From the NCBI GenBank assembly GCA_023512345.1, contig JAILZT010000002.1, positions 310,001 to 374,000 of the forward strand: a DNA stretch of 64,000 bases, written 5' to 3'. A program made the translations under genes and the position numbers. Shown here in pieces: positions 34,175 to 43,461 of the stretch (positions are counted from its first letter, which is position 1; each line of letters opens with the position of its first letter). Source of the stretch: Paenibacillus sp. GTDB lineage: Bacteria > Bacillota > Bacilli > Paenibacillales > Paenibacillaceae. A model generated the notes under the pieces. That model was not told the DNA's origin, searched no databases, and was given only the letters and a program-made list of their open reading frames with translations.

Positions 34175-37144
34175 TCATGAATTGACACTATTTGCACTCC
34201 GGCTCCTAACCCAACCCTCAACCTGGTTCTCAGGTAGCGGTTTACTAATATAATAACCTTGAATTTTGTCACAATTTGTCCGTTCGAGGAAAGTGAGTTG
34301 CTCTAAAGTTTCCACCCCCTCCGCGGTAACGCTCAGCCCCATATCATGCCCTATAGTCACAATAGATCTCGCCAGAGACATGTTATTAGGTGTATCAATA
34401 CTGTCTATAAAAGACTTATCTATCTTTAAAGTATTTATCGGCAATTGTTTCAAATAACTTAGGGAAGAATAGCCCGTCCCAAAATCATCCAGAGCAATAT
34501 GGATGCCATTATTCCGCAGCAGCTCCAGCTTAGCGCTAATCCCCTCAAAGGACTCCATAAAGATAGACTCTGTAATCTCTAGCTCAAGATATTCAGGAGA
34601 TAGACCTGTTTCTTGCAGAATAGAAAATACCATGTCTGTAAATTCCTCCAGCATTAATTGAATCACTGAAATATTAACCGAGACGTGATAGCCCTCGTAG
34701 CCATTATCGTGTAGATCCTTAATAAAAAGGCAGGCCGTCCGCAGCACCCACTCCCCGATCGGTACGATTAGTCGACAGTCTTCAGCAATTCTTATAAACG
34801 AAAGCGGGGACACAAACCCCAGCACTGGATTATACCAACGCAATAAAGCTTCAAAACCCCATATTTCTCCTGTAGTATTCACAATCGGCTGGTAATGCAA
34901 CGAAAGCTCATGATTAGTGATTGCATGTCTAAGATGCTTTTCAATAATCATCCGTTCATCAAAATGCTTCTGCATATCTTGTCCATAAATAACAAAGGTC
35001 CCTTTACCTGCTTCTTTGGCTTTGTACATCGCAATATCAGCATTTTTCAAAAGTTCTTCCGCATTCTTACCATTCTCAGGATACGTTGCTATTCCTATGC
35101 TAGTAGATATATGAACAACACTTGCTCCCAGCTCAAAAGGTTCCTTAAAGCCCAGAACCAAAGCTTCTGCATAGGATATAGCCTCATTCGAACTTGAAAT
35201 ATCCTTTAATAAAATTACAAATTCATCGCCGCCAAATCGGAAATGCCTGCTCCGTTCATCAGACAACCCAAGTAGACGTTCACCAACTTTAACTAGTAAT
35301 TGGTCACCAAAGGTATGGCCCATCGTATCGTTGATATACTTGAAGTTATCAATATCCAGAAAGAATAAAGCTGCTTGCCCTCCGGAATTGCCCTCAATAA
35401 AAGTTCTCAGCTCCTCGGACAAAGACAGCCGGTTAGGCAGTCCGCTGAGCACATCATTATAAGCCAGTTGCCGGTATTTCTCTTCACTGTTCTGCAGCAG
35501 TTCCTGATTCTCTACTACCTTGTTGTACTGACCCAGCAGTTCATCCTGCAGTGCAGTAAGCTCTTCATAGGTCGATTCAAGCTCCTGGTAACTCATTTGC
35601 AGCTGACTCTCATAGCTTTTACGATCTGTGATATCAATCATCGAACCCGCAAAACGTACAAACTCTCCGTTTGTGTTCCGCAATACTTTGCCCCGGGCCT
35701 GAAACCACTTGTACTCCCCGGATTTGGCAAGCATCCTATATTCAATGTAATAATAGGTCGTACGTCCCTCCAGATGCTGAGTCCTCTGCCGATTCTCCTC
35801 CTCCATATCATCCGGGTGAAGGAGCTTTTTCCAACCACCATGGGTTTCATCCACTGCATCCCTCTCATACCCTAGCAGTTCATACCAGCTATCTGAGAAG
35901 TAGTAAACCATCGTTGCCATATCCAAATCCCAAATAACCGCATCAGAACCGTAAGCCGCAAGCCCAAATCGTTCGTTGCTCTTCTCAAGGTTTCTTCTAA
36001 TCCGTTTGACTAAACCCACATAGAACAGAAGGATGGCAATGAATGCAATCAATACGACAAAAGCTACGATAATACTTAACACAAAGCTTTTATACGTCTC
36101 ATAAAAAGAGAAAGGTTTATTGATAACTTCTATGCCTTCCGGCACCTGCTTCAAAGATATGTGGAACCGCTGCAGCTCATTATAATCAAACACTTTACGA
36201 ACCGTATCCCCGGAGGAAATAGGAATGTCATTGGGCTTCTCCCCTTGCAGCACTCGCAGCGCCATTTCAGCAGCCCTCTGCCCTTGGATCCTGCCGCTTA
36301 TCATACTTCCACCAAAAGCTCCATGACTTAAGCCGAAATCATAAATATGATAGACCGGCACCGTGCTGTTCTTGCTGAGCTCACTAGAGAAAGGGCCAAA
36401 CTCAGATATCTCCCCTGTAGAGTCACTGAAATAAGTAGTCATAAGAATAATACTCTCAGAAGAAAGAGTAGAGGCCTTAAGCATAATTTCTTCCCTGGTA
36501 AGGGAGTTCATAGGATATGCCCGCAGCCCAAGATCTAGAGATAGAACCTTATCTATAACCATCTTCCCAGTAGTCATACCACTATCTGAATTATCAAAGA
36601 CAATATAAACGTTTTTAAGAAAAGGATTAATCGTTAAAGCCATGTTCAGTGTTTCCGTAGGATCGACTTCTTCCAATATACCTGTGACGTTATTTCGATC
36701 CTTTATCTGGTCCACGCTCATCTGATTCACCCCGCTAAAAATAATGGGGGCGTCACTAAGAAGCTCCTTACGATACTTCATAGCGAAATCCAAAGCAGCA
36801 TTGTCCGTTGCAATAACAACATCTATTGGAATCGATTGATATTTGGCTTTAACCATGGCATAGAAATTATTCAGAGTTTCATTAGTCGGATAACGTTTCC
36901 AGTCTAAATACTCGCTATAGACAGTGGGCACAGCACCAGCTTTTTGAATTTGGCCTGCTATACCGTCATTCTGATCATCAGTCCAGTCAAAGCCTGCATG
37001 ATACGAATTCAGAATCAAAACATTGGGCGCTGAGCTTTGTTCCGCACGGGCTGTTGACAGCCGATATGATGTCGTCATACACAAGATTAGTATCAGAGCG
37101 AGGCTATACATTGACAACTTGAGATGGATTCTTTTTTCGCCCAT
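34175..37144 (-). CDS. Membrane c-di-GMP protein: ABC-type binding, PAS, GGDEF, EAL
   Basis: A 989-residue multidomain sensor. After a signal/membrane helix, residues ~45-330 are an extracellular ABC-substrate-binding-like domain (VLILNSYHAGFDWTDDQNDG, APIIFSGVNQMSVDQI). A helix near 358-380 crosses the membrane, then a PAS domain (FRFAGSMIDITDRK output end), a GGDEF domain with intact FRFGGDEFVILL, and an EAL domain with EALLRW, ELEITESIFME, DDFGTGYSSL and KIDKSFI intact. No RxxD inhibitory site precedes GGDEF. Both cyclase and phosphodiesterase sites look complete. GGGAG favours the ATG at 37144 over 37162. Confidence 0.9.
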   Translation of the reverse strand: MGEKRIHLKLSMYSLALILILCMTTSYRLSTARAEQSSAPNVLILNSYHAGFDWTDDQNDGIAGQIQKAGAVPTVYSEYLDWKRYPTNETLNNFYAMVKAKYQSIPIDVVIATDNAALDFAMKYRKELLSDAPIIFSGVNQMSVDQIKDRNNVTGILEEVDPTETLNMALTINPFLKNVYIVFDNSDSGMTTGKMVIDKVLSLDLGLRAYPMNSLTREEIMLKASTLSSESIILMTTYFSDSTGEISEFGPFSSELSKNSTVPVYHIYDFGLSHGAFGGSMISGRIQGQRAAEMALRVLQGEKPNDIPISSGDTVRKVFDYNELQRFHISLKQVPEGIEVINKPFSFYETYKSFVLSIIVAFVVLIAFIAILLFYVGLVKRIRRNLEKSNERFGLAAYGSDAVIWDLDMATMVYYFSDSWYELLGYERDAVDETHGGWKKLLHPDDMEEENRQRTQHLEGRTTYYYIEYRMLAKSGEYKWFQARGKVLRNTNGEFVRFAGSMIDITDRKSYESQLQMSYQELESTYEELTALQDELLGQYNKVVENQELLQNSEEKYRQLAYNDVLSGLPNRLSLSEELRTFIEGNSGGQAALFFLDIDNFKYINDTMGHTFGDQLLVKVGERLLGLSDERSRHFRFGGDEFVILLKDISSSNEAISYAEALVLGFKEPFELGASVVHISTSIGIATYPENGKNAEELLKNADIAMYKAKEAGKGTFVIYGQDMQKHFDERMIIEKHLRHAITNHELSLHYQPIVNTTGEIWGFEALLRWYNPVLGFVSPLSFIRIAEDCRLIVPIGEWVLRTACLFIKDLHDNGYEGYHVSVNISVIQLMLEEFTDMVFSILQETGLSPEYLELEITESIFMESFEGISAKLELLRNNGIHIALDDFGTGYSSLSYLKQLPINTLKIDKSFIDSIDTPNNMSLARSIVTIGHDMGLSVTAEGVETLEQLTFLERTNCDKIQGYYISKPLPENQVEGWVRSRSANSVNS

Positions 37145-37309
37145 AACTACACTCCCATTCACCTATGCTCAAGGTCATGCTTCAAATAATAAAACGGGAA
37201 AATTCGACAATATACACTAATTCGTGGTCCCTTTGCTCATTCCTCCTTTATACCTAAAAAGCTCTGAATTTTAAAAGAAAAATAGTTATGGCGCCCCTAT
37301 GCTAACCGG

Positions 37310-37339
37310 TTGACATAGTGGCGTCTGTATCCCTATAAT
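37310..37339 (+). promoter_or_regulatory. Consensus sigma-A promoter of the sucrose phosphorylase operon
   Basis: TTGACA (37310-37315) and TATAAT (37334-37339) are both perfect hexamers with an 18-bp spacer. The start codon lies 53 bp downstream. No convincing CcpA or LacI palindrome was found in this stretch. Confidence 0.85.
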
Positions 37340-37392
37340 AAGGTTGTAAAGCTTGCTGTAATTACCAATTCCTAATGACAGGGGAGTATACA

Positions 37393-38847
37393 TTGACGAT
37401 TAAAAATAAAATCATGCTTATTACTTATGCCGACAGCTTGGGCCGAAACTTACAGGAAACCGCGGAGCTATTGGAGAAGCATTTTACCGATACTATTGGG
37501 GGCGTGCATATTTTGCCGTTCTACCCCTCCTCTGCAGACCGTGGTTTTGCACCACTCACTTATTCTGAAGTTGACCCTGACTTCGGTTCCTGGGATGACA
37601 TCGCCCAGATGAGTAATGATTTCTATTTGATGTATGACTTCATGATCAATCATATTTCTCGCAGTTCGGAGTATTTTAATGATTTCAAAAATAATAAGGA
37701 CCAATCAGCCTACGCCGACCTTTTCATCCGCTATAAAGATTTCTGGCCAGATGGTGAGCCTACTCAGGAAGATGTAGATGCCATTTATAAACGTAAGCCC
37801 CGGGCTCCTTATATTGACGTAACCTTTGCCGATGGAAGCAGCGAGAAGATTTGGTGTACCTTTGATGAAGAGCAGGTAGATTTGAACCTGTACACTGAAA
37901 CAACAAAACAGTTCGTAAAACATCACCTTCAAGGCCTTTCCGAGCGTGGAGCTTCCATCATTCGTCTGGACGCCTTCGCTTACGCCACCAAGAAGGTCGG
38001 AACAAGCTGCTTCTTTATAGAACCGGATACGTGGGAGATGCTGGATGAAGTTAAAGCCATCCTTGATCCCTACGGAGTTGAACTGCTGCCGGAAATTCAT
38101 GAGCATTACAGTATCCAAATGAAGCTGGCTGAAAAAGGCTATTGGGTCTACGACTTTGCATTGCCTATGCTGGTTCTGCATGCACTGTATAGCGGGAAGT
38201 CTGAGCGTCTAGCGCATTGGCTGTCCATTTGCCCAAGAAAGCAATTCACCACCCTGGATACCCACGATGGCATTGGCATAGTGGATGTAGCGGATCTTCT
38301 GACGCCGGAAGAGATTGAGGAGACGAAAAACAACCTGTTCTCGCAAGGTGCCAACGTCAAAAAGGTATACAACACGCTAGCCTACAATAATCTGGATATC
38401 TACCAGTTGAATTGCACCTATTATTCGGCTTTGGGTGACGATGATGATGCCTATGTTCTCGCACGCGCTATCCAATTCTTTACCCCGGGCATTCCACAAG
38501 TGTATTATGTCGGCCTGCTGGCAGGTAAGAACGATATAGAGCTTTTGGAGGAAACAAAGGTCGGCCGAAATATTAACCGCCACTATTATTCCACAGAAGA
38601 AGTAGAGCAGAATTTGGATCGCCCGGTACTGAAAAGATTATTCAATCTGATGAGCTTCCGTAATTCCTATCCTGTCTTTGATGGAGAGCTTACTGTAGTG
38701 GACACCGGCAACCCTTCCAAGTTAGAATTAACCTGGAATCACGGGAATCTGCAGGCAACCCTGCAGGCTGATCTGGTTACGCGTCAGTTTAAGATTACTT
38801 ATGCCGACGAAATTACTGGAGAGCAATTCCTTCTTAAGGACGTATAA
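37393..38847 (+). CDS. gtfA: Sucrose phosphorylase
   Basis: A 484-residue GH13 (subfamily 18) phosphorylase, converting sucrose and phosphate to alpha-glucose-1-phosphate and fructose. Family marks: KNKIMLITYADSLGRNLQET, GGVHILPFYPSSADRGFAPL, nucleophile Asp in IRLDAFAYATKK, acid/base Glu in LLPEIHEHYS and TLDTHDGIGIVD. Length matches the family. AGGGGAG at 37379-37385 favours the TTG at 37393 rather than the ATG at 37375. No signal peptide. A LacI-type regulator follows 17 bp downstream. Related glucosylglycerate or similar phosphorylases cannot be excluded, but sucrose is the best fit. Confidence 0.85.
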   Translation: MTIKNKIMLITYADSLGRNLQETAELLEKHFTDTIGGVHILPFYPSSADRGFAPLTYSEVDPDFGSWDDIAQMSNDFYLMYDFMINHISRSSEYFNDFKNNKDQSAYADLFIRYKDFWPDGEPTQEDVDAIYKRKPRAPYIDVTFADGSSEKIWCTFDEEQVDLNLYTETTKQFVKHHLQGLSERGASIIRLDAFAYATKKVGTSCFFIEPDTWEMLDEVKAILDPYGVELLPEIHEHYSIQMKLAEKGYWVYDFALPMLVLHALYSGKSERLAHWLSICPRKQFTTLDTHDGIGIVDVADLLTPEEIEETKNNLFSQGANVKKVYNTLAYNNLDIYQLNCTYYSALGDDDDAYVLARAIQFFTPGIPQVYYVGLLAGKNDIELLEETKVGRNINRHYYSTEEVEQNLDRPVLKRLFNLMSFRNSYPVFDGELTVVDTGNPSKLELTWNHGNLQATLQADLVTRQFKITYADEITGEQFLLKDV

Positions 38848-38864
38848 TTTAGGAGAGCATTGAA

Positions 38865-39842
38865 ATGCCTACAATAAAAGATGTTGCACTGAAGGCGGGC
38901 GTATCCGTTACGACCGTATCTAGGGTGTTGAACAACCGAGGTTATTTAAGCGAAGAGCTGAAATCGAAAGTATATGGGGCGATGGAGGAGCTGAATTATC
39001 GTCCCAACGAGCTGGCTCGTTCCCTTAGCCGTTCCAAGTCTAATATCATCGGGTTGATTGTTCCGCATGTATCCCACCCGTTTTTTGGTGAATTAGCAAG
39101 TCATATTGAGGACCATGCTTACCGCAACGGTTATAAGCTGCTGCTATGTAACTCCCAATTGGATAAAACTAAGGAAATGGACTACATTGACATGCTGCGC
39201 TCAAGCCGGGTAGACGGGATTATCATGGGCAGCCATACACTTGAAGTGGAAGCCTATAGGCAGATCCATCTGCCGATTGTCACCTTTGACCGGAAACTCT
39301 CTGATAATATCCCTTTTATATGTTCAGATAACTATAACGGTGGGCGGCTGGCTACTACATTGCTTATAGATAAAGGTTGTCAGAAGCTGGCCCATATTGG
39401 CGGGCATCCACACTTAGATCTATTGTCCCTGGGAAGATATAAGGCTTTCCAGGATATCGCAGAGCAGAGGGGTGTTTGGTACACCTCCCTGCATACCGAT
39501 ATCAATGGGTTCAACTTTCAAGAGTATGAACGATTGCTGGAACAACTGTTTCTACAGCATCCGGATGTGGATGGTATATTCGCCAGCAGTGATATTATTG
39601 CTGCATATGCCCTCAAAGCTTGTCAGGAGAGCGGACGCAGGGTTCCTGAGGATATCAGAATAATAGGCTATGACGGAATATCTCTACGCGGACTCCTAAC
39701 ACCTTCAATCACAACCATCCGCCAACCGATTGAAGAAATGGGCAAGCTGGCCGTTGATCTGATCCTTGAGCAGGTGGAAGGAAATTCGGTCGCAATGGAG
39801 CATGTTTTCCCTGTAGAACTGGAAGAAGGCGGCACAACTTAA
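38865..39842 (+). CDS. LacI-family regulator of the sucrose phosphorylase operon
   Basis: A 325-residue LacI/GalR protein. The N-terminal helix-turn-helix TIKDVALKAGVSVTTVSRVL and hinge NYRPNELARSL are followed by the sugar-binding core IIGLIVPHVSHPFFGELA, DGIIMGSHT, DGIFASSDIIAAYALKA and RIIGYDG. It lies 17 bp after gtfA and shares its promoter, so it probably represses sucrose use, like ScrR. A specific effector is not shown by the sequence. AGGAGAG precedes the ATG. Confidence 0.88.
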   Translation: MPTIKDVALKAGVSVTTVSRVLNNRGYLSEELKSKVYGAMEELNYRPNELARSLSRSKSNIIGLIVPHVSHPFFGELASHIEDHAYRNGYKLLLCNSQLDKTKEMDYIDMLRSSRVDGIIMGSHTLEVEAYRQIHLPIVTFDRKLSDNIPFICSDNYNGGRLATTLLIDKGCQKLAHIGGHPHLDLLSLGRYKAFQDIAEQRGVWYTSLHTDINGFNFQEYERLLEQLFLQHPDVDGIFASSDIIAAYALKACQESGRRVPEDIRIIGYDGISLRGLLTPSITTIRQPIEEMGKLAVDLILEQVEGNSVAMEHVFPVELEEGGTT

Positions 39843-39875
39843 TACTCATCAACCTAATGAATGAGAGGTACGATT

Positions 39876-40331
39876 ATGAACGCTGTTTCAGGTTTAGCTT
39901 CATTAATTCAGCAATTTCCTGAATTTTATCGAAGCTTATCTCATGCCGAGTGGGTCAAGCCGCATCCAGAAGGAAAATGGTCTCGACTGCAAATTTTAGG
40001 ACACTTATGTGATTCAGCAATCAACAACCTATCACGATTTATTAGGATTCAGTATGAGTCCCAACCCTGTTACCTAACTTCATATAATCAAAATAAATGG
40101 GTGGATGCCCAAAACTATTGCAGCGCGGACCCAGATGAGATATTGAATCTATGGGTCAGTCTTAATCAGTCTGTAATCCGTATTATTTCTAACCTGACAC
40201 CCCCTCAGTTATCTCTTGTTTACCAGCTTCCTCAAGGAGAAACTGTCACATTGGAATGGTTAATAGAAGATTATCTTGAGCATATGAAGCATCATCTGGA
40301 ACAGATTTTTCCTGACTTTGATTTTCTATAA
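39876..40331 (+). CDS. DinB-like family protein
   Basis: A 151-residue four-helix protein of the DinB/YfiT superfamily. HLCDSAINN in the N-terminal half and EDYLEHMKHHLEQIFPDFDF at the C-terminus supply the likely metal-binding histidines. The family includes thiol-dependent transferases, often bacillithiol-linked in Firmicutes; no specific reaction is assigned. GAGAGG supports the ATG at 39876. A strong terminator follows. Confidence 0.8.
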   Translation: MNAVSGLASLIQQFPEFYRSLSHAEWVKPHPEGKWSRLQILGHLCDSAINNLSRFIRIQYESQPCYLTSYNQNKWVDAQNYCSADPDEILNLWVSLNQSVIRIISNLTPPQLSLVYQLPQGETVTLEWLIEDYLEHMKHHLEQIFPDFDFL

Positions 40332-40342
40332 TCGGTATGCTA

Positions 40343-40392
40343 AAAAAACCCCCGCTCCGCTTCCTTTTTGGAAGATGAGACGGGGGTTTTTT
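40343..40392. terminator. Bidirectional terminator
   Basis: AAAAAAACCCCCGCTC pairs with GAGACGGGGGTTTTTT around an inner hairpin (TTCC...GGAA). It serves the convergent DinB-like and GH65-PGM genes. Confidence 0.9.
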
Positions 40393-40397
40393 CACTC

Positions 40398-43300
40398 TTA
40401 TTGGCCACTGAACATTCCGAACAGCAGGTCCGTGTTAAGCTCCGAAGTAGATGACAGTACCAGATCAGCCGCTCCAAGTTGTTCGGGAGACCCGATTCCC
40501 ACCGACTTCATGCCTGCGGCTTGGATGGCGCTTACACCAGCCTCTGCATCCTCAACACCTATACAGTTCATTGGATCTACACCCAGCATTTCAGCAGCCA
40601 AAAGGAAGATCTCTGGATCGGGTTTCCCTTTGAGCGTCCTTCCTGGATCAGCGACCGCCTGGAACCAGTGACCTGCCTCTAATCTTTCTAGAATTAAGAG
40701 AGCATTGTGGCTGGCTGAGGCTAATCCAATAGAGACCCCGCGAGCTTGCAAGCCGTCCAGCAGCGAACCCATTCCCGGCAATAGATCAGCAGGAGTAATT
40801 CGTTCGATCATCAGTTTGTAGTTTTCATTTTTCTTCGCAGCCAGCTCCAACTTTTCCTGCTCTGAGAAGTGAAGTCCGCTATCCTCCAACAGAATCTCCA
40901 GAGAGTCCATCCGACTGACACCCTTAAGCCTTTCATTCTTTGCTCTATCAAAGGAAAGTCCAAGCTCTTCAGCTAATGCCTTCCAAGCTAAGTAATGGTA
41001 CTCCGCAGAATCAGTTATCACACCATCGAGGTCAAAGATTACGGCTTCAAGCTTCTTCACAAGCGACACTCTTACCGGTTCCTGTGGAGACAAGAATAAG
41101 CTATGTCCCTTATGCTTAATCTCTAATCCCTCACCTTCCACAAGCGTATAGACCACTTCTCCCGGACTGACAAATATATCAACCAATTGTCCACGGTTTA
41201 CAATCTTGAAGCGGTAGCTGTCCCATTGTTGTGGCAATGCCGGATCAAAGCATAATATCCCTTGATTCATGCGCATTCCACCAAAGCCATTTACAATAGA
41301 CATCCAGGATCCCGACATTGCAGCTGTATGCAGCCCATCTTTGGCATTTCGGTTGATATCATCCAGATCCATACGGACGGTACGGTCGAAGTAAGCGTAA
41401 GCTCCGTCCAAATCTCCTATTTCTGCGGAGACAATACTATGGATACAAGGTGATAGTGACGAGTCATGAGTGGTTAGCGGCTCATAATAGTTATAGTTTC
41501 TGATTTTATCGCTCAAACTAAACTTTTCGCCCAGCAGGAACATGGCCATTACCAAATCAGCTTGCTTAAGCACTTGATGTCGATAGATCACCAGAGGGTG
41601 ATAATTCAAGAGCAGCGGGTACTTATCCGCAGGCGTGTTCTCGAAATCCCACTTCTGCTTGCTGAGAAATGTATCATCCTGCGCATAAATGCCAAGCCCT
41701 TTATCAAAGGGAATGAACATCTTCTGTGCTGCTTCCAACCAGCCCTGGACCTCTTCCTCAGTTAGACCGATCGATTGTTGGAGTCGTTCATAATCTTGAG
41801 GGTACTTCTCACGCAGTAACGCTGCGGTCTCCACTGCAAAGTGCAATTGATCCTGCACCATCATATTGGTATAAACATTATTATTAACGATTGCGGTATA
41901 TTCATCGGGTCCTGTTACCGCATCAATGCAGAAGGCGCCGCCGCGTGCAGGATTAAAATGGCCCATGTCCGCCCAGAAACGGGAAGTCTCGAACAAGATT
42001 TCTGCACCTTTGGCAGCCAGAAACTCATAATCACCCGTGGCTTGTACGTATTGCTTAAGACCATAGGCAATGTCAGCATTGATATGTGCCTGAGCCGTAC
42101 CTGCCGGGAAGTAGGACGAATTCTCTTCTCCGTCAATGGTACGCCAAGGATATAACGCACCCTTCTGTGACATTACAACCGCCCGTTCCCGAGCCTTGCC
42201 AAGTGTTGCGTAGCGGAACTCTAACAGTGCCTTACTAATCTCTGGTTGAGTAAACGTGAAGAAAGGCAGGATGTACATTTCTGTATCCCAGAAATAATGG
42301 CCCTCATAACCTTCACCCGTCAGTCCTTTTGCACCTATATTCGTAACACCATCACGGCCCACCGATTGCAACAGTTGAAATGCATTGAAGCGGATGCCTT
42401 GCTGAAGTGCAGGATCACCGTTGATCTCTACATCCGTCCGATTCCAAAAGGCTTTCAGGTAGGCTTGCTGTTCATGCACAAGCCCTTCAAATCCAATATT
42501 TTCCGCCATCTGCAGCTCATTAGCACTACGGGTCATCAACTCTTCTTCCGCATAATCCTTTGAAGTATGATAGGAAATATATTTGGTAAGCGACACTGTC
42601 TCTCCATTAAGTACCGGAACTGCAAATTCTGCGGAGATACACTCTCCGTCCTGCTTCTCCGTTATTTCATAACCGGATGAAGCATGGAGTGTGTGGCTCA
42701 TGGAAGTAAATAATGCAAATTGGGTATGCCGTGTACGTTGCTTCATCCAGATGAAGGACTCTGCATGCCCCGCACCCTCCAGCAGCAAGCTTGGCTCTGC
42801 ACTGCCCGCCCCAAGCCGCGGATCATCCGTTACTTCTTGTCTGGCTATGGCACCATCCATGATCGAATGGAATGTGACTATACCGTCAAAGTTCAAAGCC
42901 GTAACCTCATAATCTACAGCGGCTAAATGCTTATGCTGCAGAGCTACCATTCGTCGGATTTGCAGGAGTACGCGGTGACCGGCAGGTGATTCCCATTCCA
43001 CCAGCCGGTGTAATATCCCATTTTGCATATCCAACTTTCGTTCATAACGATGCACTTGTCCCGTATTTAAATGAAAAGGATGACCTTCGATACGGAGTTC
43101 AATAATCTTGGCATCAGTAACGTTAAGCATAGCTTGGTTGCGGGAAGGGTACCCGTAGGCACCCTCTGGATAAACAATCGGTTCCGAATCAAAAAATCCA
43201 TTTAGATAATTGCCGGTTACAGACGTTCCCTTCTGACCCTGATAACCTTCTTCAAAGTTACCTCGCATCCCGATATAGCCATTTCCCAAGGCGAAGATAC

Positions 43301-43403
43301 TCTCGCTTCTTTGGTTGTTCAAATCATCATAAGCATCCTCACCCAGGCTCCACTCATGGTAAGGGTACAAAGCTTCTGGATGTTCGTATGGTTTCATTTT
43401 CAT
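40398..43403 (-). CDS. GH65 disaccharide phosphorylase fused to beta-phosphoglucomutase
   Basis: A 1001-residue two-enzyme fusion. Residues 1 to about 780 form a GH65 phosphorylase: catalytic Glu501 in TGPDEYTAIVNNN, phosphate-binding HQVLKQAD (609-616) and FWDTEMYILP. Residues ~786-1001 form a HAD beta-phosphoglucomutase: EAVIFDLDGVITDSAEYH, GVSRMDSLEILL and CIGVEDAEAGVSAIQAAGM. The phosphorylase gives beta-glucose-1-phosphate, which the mutase converts to glucose-6-phosphate, so one chain covers both steps. Maltose, trehalose, kojibiose or nigerose could be the substrate. It follows the sugar ABC importer genes in the same direction and probably consumes their cargo. Confidence 0.9.
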   Translation of the reverse strand: MKMKPYEHPEALYPYHEWSLGEDAYDDLNNQRSESIFALGNGYIGMRGNFEEGYQGQKGTSVTGNYLNGFFDSEPIVYPEGAYGYPSRNQAMLNVTDAKIIELRIEGHPFHLNTGQVHRYERKLDMQNGILHRLVEWESPAGHRVLLQIRRMVALQHKHLAAVDYEVTALNFDGIVTFHSIMDGAIARQEVTDDPRLGAGSAEPSLLLEGAGHAESFIWMKQRTRHTQFALFTSMSHTLHASSGYEITEKQDGECISAEFAVPVLNGETVSLTKYISYHTSKDYAEEELMTRSANELQMAENIGFEGLVHEQQAYLKAFWNRTDVEINGDPALQQGIRFNAFQLLQSVGRDGVTNIGAKGLTGEGYEGHYFWDTEMYILPFFTFTQPEISKALLEFRYATLGKARERAVVMSQKGALYPWRTIDGEENSSYFPAGTAQAHINADIAYGLKQYVQATGDYEFLAAKGAEILFETSRFWADMGHFNPARGGAFCIDAVTGPDEYTAIVNNNVYTNMMVQDQLHFAVETAALLREKYPQDYERLQQSIGLTEEEVQGWLEAAQKMFIPFDKGLGIYAQDDTFLSKQKWDFENTPADKYPLLLNYHPLVIYRHQVLKQADLVMAMFLLGEKFSLSDKIRNYNYYEPLTTHDSSLSPCIHSIVSAEIGDLDGAYAYFDRTVRMDLDDINRNAKDGLHTAAMSGSWMSIVNGFGGMRMNQGILCFDPALPQQWDSYRFKIVNRGQLVDIFVSPGEVVYTLVEGEGLEIKHKGHSLFLSPQEPVRVSLVKKLEAVIFDLDGVITDSAEYHYLAWKALAEELGLSFDRAKNERLKGVSRMDSLEILLEDSGLHFSEQEKLELAAKKNENYKLMIERITPADLLPGMGSLLDGLQARGVSIGLASASHNALLILERLEAGHWFQAVADPGRTLKGKPDPEIFLLAAEMLGVDPMNCIGVEDAEAGVSAIQAAGMKSVGIGSPEQLGAADLVLSSTSELNTDLLFGMFSGQ

Positions 43404-43461
43404 AACTATGAGGCTCCTCCTAAAAGCAGTCTGCTCTATTTAACTACAATCCACATAAAGA

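Noticed and set aside
37340..37392. CcpA or LacI site before sucrose phosphorylase
   Set aside because: TGTAAAGCTTGCTGTA looks palindromic at first but lacks the central CG of cre and has no partner copy near the LacI gene.
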